64,000 bases of DNA, taken from Medicago truncatula. Lineage: Eukaryota > Streptophyta > Magnoliopsida > Fabales > Fabaceae. The DNA is taken from assembly GCF_003473485.1 (NCBI RefSeq), contig NC_053047.1, positions 42,456,972-42,520,971 on the forward strand, written 5' to 3'. Within the stretch, counting starts at the first letter, position 1. Every line of letters starts with the position of its first letter. Shown here piece after piece: positions 58,373 to 64,000 of the stretch. The translations under genes and the position numbers were made by a program. A model generated the notes under the pieces. That model did no database searches, was not told where the DNA came from, and saw nothing but the letters and a program-made list of their open reading frames with translations.

Positions 58373-59811
58373 ACCTCAAACTAAAATAATATACTTTCAC
58401 ACCAACATTTTATACTTCACTTAACACTCCTGGACTGGATATATTGGTTTAACTTTTGTAATTTGATAGATTGTTCACTTTATTTGATATCAAACCGAGC
58501 AATTTCAATTATTGATCACAAAATTAAACAAGTGGGTTCAAGCAACTCTATGGCATCTGAATTCTAAATCCCAAACCTTGATATTAACTTTGAAGCAATA
58601 CATACTTATACTAACAAAGTTGTTTGAAGTTACTGACTCTGAATACAACAAAATACATAATATATTCACCCTTAAGGGTGATTCCTCAGAGGAGCATACA
58701 GAGCTGGATTATGCGCCACTGATTACGGTAACATCAACCAATCTTCAAGCATCCAAACAAAGACACTTGCTTCGACTTCAAAAAGAAAAGAGAACAAAGA
58801 TACTAATTAGTAGTGAGTATCAATCAAGAATGTGAATTTTTATAAAGATAGAATTTCTCAAGTGTTTAGAAATCATTTGAGGTTAATTTAGTTTACCACT
58901 AGTGTAAACAACAATCAATCTTTTGTAAACTCTAATTATAGAAGTCTTCAAGGAGAGGTAGAAAATCTTAGACTTGTCTAAGTAAATTGTAATCTTATGT
59001 GTCTATTATACAAAAACAAATTTTTCGTAATTCTTTAGCACTTACATTAGTCTCGTGTCTACTTCTAGTAATAATTATATTGGTATATATTTTATAAATA
59101 TTATCATTTAGATTAAGAAGATATAAAAAATAAAAAATAAAATTAATTGATTAATGACAAACAATTTTTTGTTTGCATGTAATGCATCTTCTAAAACACT
59201 ATTTAATGAATTATTTACCAAAAATAACATGAAAACAATGAAATGACATACCAAAAAGAAGACAAAACTCACAATTTTTTTTTTCATTTTTTAGAATGAA
59301 TGAAAATAAGTTGTTTTTCTTAAAATAAGTTTTCTTTTACAAAAAAAATAAAAAAGGACAGGTGTCCAAATTTAAAGCAGAAAGGTAGTTTCATAATTTT
59401 GCTGGTAATTTATTTTCTAAAGTCTATAGTAGATAGATAGATAGATAAACTCCAGTAGATATGTTGATGACTCAGGAGATAATTACTCATTTTCATTCTG
59501 TAGCATAATTAATTTAGTAAAAGAATCAAGCCATAACAAGTGGTATTCAGCTTACAGATGCACAAGTTTTTCACTTAAATACAACTTAAGACCTAACATG
59601 TCATTCTCACTGAAGTTTTCAAGTACTTGATTACAATCAGCTAATGAATGATCAAGAATGAAGTAACAGATCAAAAAAATACAAGTGTAAATATACAGAT
59701 TACACATAACCTTCACATCATAAGTCTTTCTGGACCATAGCTTCCAATGCGGTTAGACTTTGGGAGATAAACTTATACGCTGTAGATGCATGAATGAAGG
59801 TACTATGATTA
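58373..59811. other. Intergenic region downstream of the thioredoxin-like gene
   Basis: No gene can be supported. A 107-codon plus-strand frame at 58512-58835 has no domain, but its composition is less AT-rich than its surroundings, so it may be a fragment of a mobile element. A (TAGA)n tract lies near 59427-59446. The last ~100 bases should be the 3' untranslated region of the next gene. Confidence 0.4.
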
Positions 59812-62800
59812 TCAAACAGAGTCTGCTGGTCTATCCTTGGGAGCAGAGGAAGTTTCAAGAACCAAATCACCGATTCCCTTTGGCGGACCAATGCTGCATC
59901 GAGCTGTGTTATGCTTCAGGATAGCTTCCTTTATTTTTTGAAACTGTAATGTTCAAAAGAACCATTAGATTAATAGATTATTGTTAATGTATTTACGTCA
60001 AGCATATACATCCATCACCATACATTTGTTTCACTGTTAGGTATCTGAGTTATGCATTTCTAGTCCTTGAAAAGGAAAATATGTAAGTGAGCATATGTAA
60101 TTTTTCCATACACTTAGATAATATACTTTCTGAATACAACCAGCCAAACACTCAAATATGTATTATCATCGGTATTTTCTTGCATTCAGCTATTTCTGTA
60201 CAATTTAGTTATAGCCTCTACGTATCGAAGAGAACTATGCAGGATGCCAGTACAGAAAACAGAAGCATCAGGAGTATCAAAAGGCAATACTCGTCAGTTT
60301 ATGCACTTTTTCTGTTTTTTCCCTGTAATTCTATGTTAAATAGAATACTCTCTTTGTCCCAAAATAACTGTCACATTTGTGGGAAAAAATAAATTGTCCT
60401 AAAAAGAAAGTCACTTTCAACTTCTAATGTAGTTTTAACAAAAAATTTCCAATTGTACCATCTAATTAATACTATGAGCATCACTCCCAAGTAATCATTT
60501 TCACTTTGCATTTATGATAGTGAAAATACATCAATGGATAATAAAGACAATTTAGTAAAATCACCATTCTCGCTCTTCCATTTATCATATTTTCTTAATT
60601 TGCATGAAATAGTCAAATGTGACAGTTTATTGTGGGACTATGGGAGTATATATAATACTGTTTAGCAACAAATGAAGCTATGTTTCGATATAAACACTTC
60701 TTGGTTTCAGAATAGACACTAATCGGAGATATACGGTTGGTTTGATGATTGGGATGGAGGAGTTGAGTGATAAGGAGTGACAGGGTTCAATCTTCACATC
60801 AGCATAATACTCACTATACTAACATTTTGCCATTCATAAAATTTCAATAAAAGAAAAAAAAATTGACGCAAAGCAGTAACTAACTACGGCTTATTATCTT
60901 AAATTGCAGCTAGAAATGCTTAGCTTTAACAGAACTAAATGGTAAAAATTACCTTGGCAAGTGAACATGAAAATGATTCCAGCTGCCCCTCAGCCCCTCT
61001 ATAAAAGTGGAAGTAAGGAAGTACTTTAACATTCAGACTTTTGCACATTGGCTTATTCTCATCAAAATTTACTTTGAGGAAAATAATTTCAGGGTGTTCT
61101 TCAGCTGTTCTGCATAACTGCCAAGGCCATTAACAAATATATAAGGTACAGGAAAGCTGATAATTTCCTCAGCACGCAAATTAAAGCATGGTAAGTAACT
61201 TTAAAATATCATCATCCTAACTAGAAAACGTTCGAGCAATGAATGGAGTTTTTTTATTCAGGTCTAAATAAACCAATTTAGTCAATCAAGTTTTCTCTTT
61301 TCCCTTATTGCTGCACATGCAGTAAGCACTAAAGCAGAATACTAGACAGTCGGGAATCAGGATCCTTATGTAGCAGTCTTTATCATAGATGAAAACCAAA
61401 AAGGTCAGAGACTACTAAACTGATAGCCATGGAAAGATTTATTCAATAATTGTGTTATTTGATTCAAAGGTTTTACTTTGTCAGGGAAAGAAAAATCGAC
61501 ACTTAGTCTTAGATATAGTATCAATCCTAGAACCAAGGTATAACCTTTTACCCATGTTGATCACATTTGACATATGACCCCAGCCATTTACACAACAGTC
61601 ATCTACCCTTTTATGGAAGTGGAGTACAATATGCGGCCACTAGCAATATCTGATTGAATTTGACAAATATGTTTTGAAGCTTCAACTGAAGAGTGAACAC
61701 AGTATCTTAAACACACCCTTTTTCTAATAAGTATGAATCCGAGATCTTATTCAAATTCATGTTTTAGTAGAACGAATTGCACGATACTCAATGGACTGCT
61801 AAGCATCCAGATTAGTAAATTTGTAACAGAAGAGACCAAACTCAATATAGTTCAGTAATTAAGACACTGGCCAATACTCAATATAGTTCGTAGAAGATCA
61901 TGAATAAAAACTCGATGGTGACTTTACACACAATGAAATACTACCTAGGGAAGCACATATTTCTTAAACAAAACCATCCAAAAAGTACAAGAGTGAAGGG
62001 GAAATCTTGAAGCAAGAGTACCTTGGGGAATAATGCTCGGCAAGAAGCACACCAAGTCCCATAAAATTCAACAATAACTAGTCTATCCTCAGCTTGACTC
62101 AAAGCATTCAGAAATTCTTGTGTGGAGTGAATGTCAATCATGTTTGATGCATTCTTTTCCCACCATTTCGGTTGACCAGTTTCTGCAACGGTTGCACATA
62201 CCTGAAATTAGAGTAAAAAACAAGAGTTATTTCATCTCTTTTTTCCAAAATAACTAACGCATTTCACACAAACTCACGATCAATAAAAAGCCAAAGGAAA
62301 AATAAACAATTATCACTGATGCATAAATGTATAAGCCATCTCAGCTGGTGTACCTAGAGCACTTGAATAGTATGGATGAACCAAATACAATCCCTGAATG
62401 GAAAGACATGTGGACCTGTTTGGACTGGCTTATTTGAGTTTATCTACTGATATCAGTTTTGGGAGATTGTTTGGAAGAAACTATGAAAACAGCTTATGAC
62501 ATTGTTCATGAGTTGTTTTCCGCTTACTTTCATAAGTTCTCCAAAACAGATTATGAGAACAACTTATAGCTTATATACGAAAACAATTCAACATTATTTT
62601 ATATAGCTTATACATAAGCACTTATCATGATGAGATGTGTCCAATAAGCTGCAAATAAGTTTATTATCCAAACAAGGCCATAATAACAACAAGCACCAAA
62701 TGGAACTTGTAACATCCATGATGCTTTACACTTACACATGTCCTAAAAGACATAAAGTAAAAACAATTTTGAGAGGAATCTACTTCTAAAGATAAAACAA

Positions 62801-63625
62801 AATCTTAGTAAATACTAGTAAATAGCACTTAATTGGTTGTTTAGCTCAGTAAAGAATGGACTGGTCAGTTCAGTTCATCTTACTACAAAATTAATTTCTG
62901 ATCATCACAGACTAATAGCATCACATCAAAAAAAGGCGCATACTATAAAGCATATATCAGTCCAACCAAAGAAGTCTTTTTTCTTGTATTTTTGGTTTCA
63001 CTTCTAGAGGGGCCAAAATCGATTCTAGAGGTGTAGAATTGATCCTAACATGTATGATTTGTAGCTTTTGATTCTAGAATTGATTTTGACACACAATTAT
63101 AGTTTAACTAACTTTTACATGAATATCCAAACATAAATCACTTACCTTCAACTCACTTTTAGTCGGAATCAATTCACTCAAAATCAATTATTTTCGCAGC
63201 AAAACAAAACAGACTTACAGAATCAATTCACTCAAAATCAATGTATGCCAACGCAAAACCAAACATACTTTAAAAATACACATACATGATTAAAAGGGTT
63301 TATCGTCCTAATCCTCCTACTACTAATGTCAATGACCCAAGATTCAAATAACATAATTAAGAAAAGGGGTTGCATAAAGTTACTTAATTTATCACCTAAT
63401 TATGAAAAAACATGTAATAATAAAAAGGGGTAATAAAAAATAAAAAAAAAAAGTGACCTTGAAAGGAAGCAAGTGTTTTCTTCTGGGTGGAGAAGGAAGA
63501 GAGAAAACCCTCTTAGCTGAGAGTGGCTGGAGAGCAGTGAAGAAAGAGGTGGAAGGAGATGAAAGTGGAAGAAGAGATTGAAATTGAAAGTGTAATCGAA
63601 TAGTATTATGAATGTGTAGTGCCAT
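59812..63625 (-). CDS. Chloroplast thioredoxin-like protein (TRX-like 2/ACHT type, WCASC)
   Basis: Four exons, 63458..63625, 62022..62201, 60953..61117 and 59812..59943, all phase 0, total 645 bases (214 residues). The first exon is a Ser/Arg-rich transit peptide ([19 protein letters not shown]). A thioredoxin fold follows: [39 protein letters not shown] with the redox pair of cysteines, [18 protein letters not shown] and the cis-proline block [14 protein letters not shown], then a C-terminal tail [14 protein letters not shown] typical of this plant group. The active site WCASC instead of WCGPC marks the atypical family that passes oxidising signals in the stroma. Start ATG 63625 is the first in frame. 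Introns hold a TGTTTGGAT MITE (intron 1) and a Stowaway MITE (intron 3). Confidence 0.93.
60348..60646. mobile_element. Stowaway MITE (Tc1/mariner type) in thioredoxin-like intron 3
   Basis: The left end CTCTCTTTGTCCCAAAATAA and the complement of the right end, CTCCCATAGTCCCACAATAA, followed by CTGTCACATTTG on both sides, are inverted. TA flanks each end, as expected. 299 bases, non-coding. The left TA plus CTC looks like the classic CTCCCTCCGTCCC family. Confidence 0.85.
62411..62685. mobile_element. TGTTTGGACT-family MITE in thioredoxin-like intron 1
   Basis: CCTGTTTGGACTGGCTTATT and the complement of ATCCAAACAAGGCC bound a body with ATGACATTGTTCATGAG and AAGCACTTATCATGATGAG. It is collinear with 34431-34679 and the fragments near 15018 and 39190. 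Confidence 0.75.
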
Positions 63626-64000
63626 TTACACTTACACAAAAGAGAATGAATGAAGGTGTAAATGCTATGCTATGAAAAGGAACAAGATTGAATTTGAAAC
63701 ATGAGTTGAGTTGAGAAACAAGTAAAGTGGGTTTGGTTTTTTGAGTGGATAGGCTGTTGAGTTTGTTTTGGAGAGAACCAAAATAGATATTTCTTACTTG
63801 CTTTTTGGTTGTTTTTATTTTACCCAACTACCTATACCTATGTACCTATATCCAAACCTCTCATTTTCTTTATGTTTTTTATTTTATTTTTAAATAAAAA
63901 ATTTAGTTGAGTGCCCCATAAATCCTAACAAAACTAGTAAAAATGTCGAAATTGTTAAATTGGATGTCATAGCTAGAGTTCGAACCTGACTCTTATATTT
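63626..64000. other. Upstream region of the thioredoxin-like gene
   Basis: The 5' side of the minus-strand gene; no clear TATA box could be fixed. The last bases (GCTAGAGTTCGAACCTGACTC) contain a B-box-like GTTCGAACC, perhaps the start of a further tRNA-derived repeat cut by the window edge. Confidence 0.4.

Noticed and set aside
58512..58835. 107-codon frame as a gene
   Set aside because: No domain, no promoter or splice signals, and surrounding DNA is repeat-rich; left as possible debris.
1..64000. CRISPR array, operon or phage-type system
   Set aside because: Introns, plant gene families and MITE/SINE repeats show nuclear plant DNA; no regularly spaced short repeats were found.

Overview
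This is nuclear, AT-rich plant DNA: GT-AG introns, F-box, PRA1, MYB, B3 and ACC-oxidase families, and abundant MITEs, Helitron ends and tRNA-derived SINEs. Gene style and repeat families fit a legume, most likely Medicago-like; that is inferred from the sequence, with no database search. No bacterial, viral or CRISPR features were seen.

Layout. 1-1885: 3' part of a one-repeat (SHAQKYF) MYB-like regulator gene (+). 1.9-13.7 kb: mostly non-genic, with a Helitron-type end, a repeated AT-rich array (5.1-6.5 kb), two tandem B3-domain remnants (7.7-8.6 kb) and a Mutator-like MITE with a perfect 9-bp target duplication (10.2-10.8 kb). 13.7-21.2 kb: three minus-strand genes, an F-box/FBA gene, an F-box/DUF295 gene and a small conserved gene with an uncertain 5' end. 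21.2-30.5 kb: repeat-rich, with a ~1.2-kb inverted repeat around a GC-richer ORF (23.1-26.6 kb), Helitron ends and degenerate SINEs. 30.6-35.4 kb: an ACC-oxidase gene (+) and an eight-exon plastid-type methyltransferase-like gene (-). 35.8-41.2 kb: SINEs, a dead PIF/Harbinger transposase and an RNase H remnant. 43.5-44.4 kb: an intronless cytidine deaminase gene with a duplicated downstream flank. 46.3-51.8 kb: an 11-exon WD40 plus inositol-polyphosphate 5-phosphatase gene (FRA3 type, 1099 aa as reconstructed). 54.5-55.1 kb: a PRA1 gene. 56-58.4 kb: several MITEs and a near-complete ~0.68-kb hairpin. 59.8-63.6 kb: a four-exon chloroplast thioredoxin-like gene.

The genes do not form a pathway; they are separate single genes (ethylene synthesis, pyrimidine salvage, phosphoinositide metabolism, vesicle traffic, plastid redox, protein turnover). 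The most notable non-genic structures are three long inverted repeats (23.1-26.6, 53.7-54.3 and 57.7-58.4 kb), which would fold into double-stranded RNA if transcribed, and a recurrent ~146-bp terminal-inverted-repeat family that has entered introns of at least two genes. I found no convincing new multi-gene system. Exon coordinates were worked out by hand from splice sites and reading-frame continuity.
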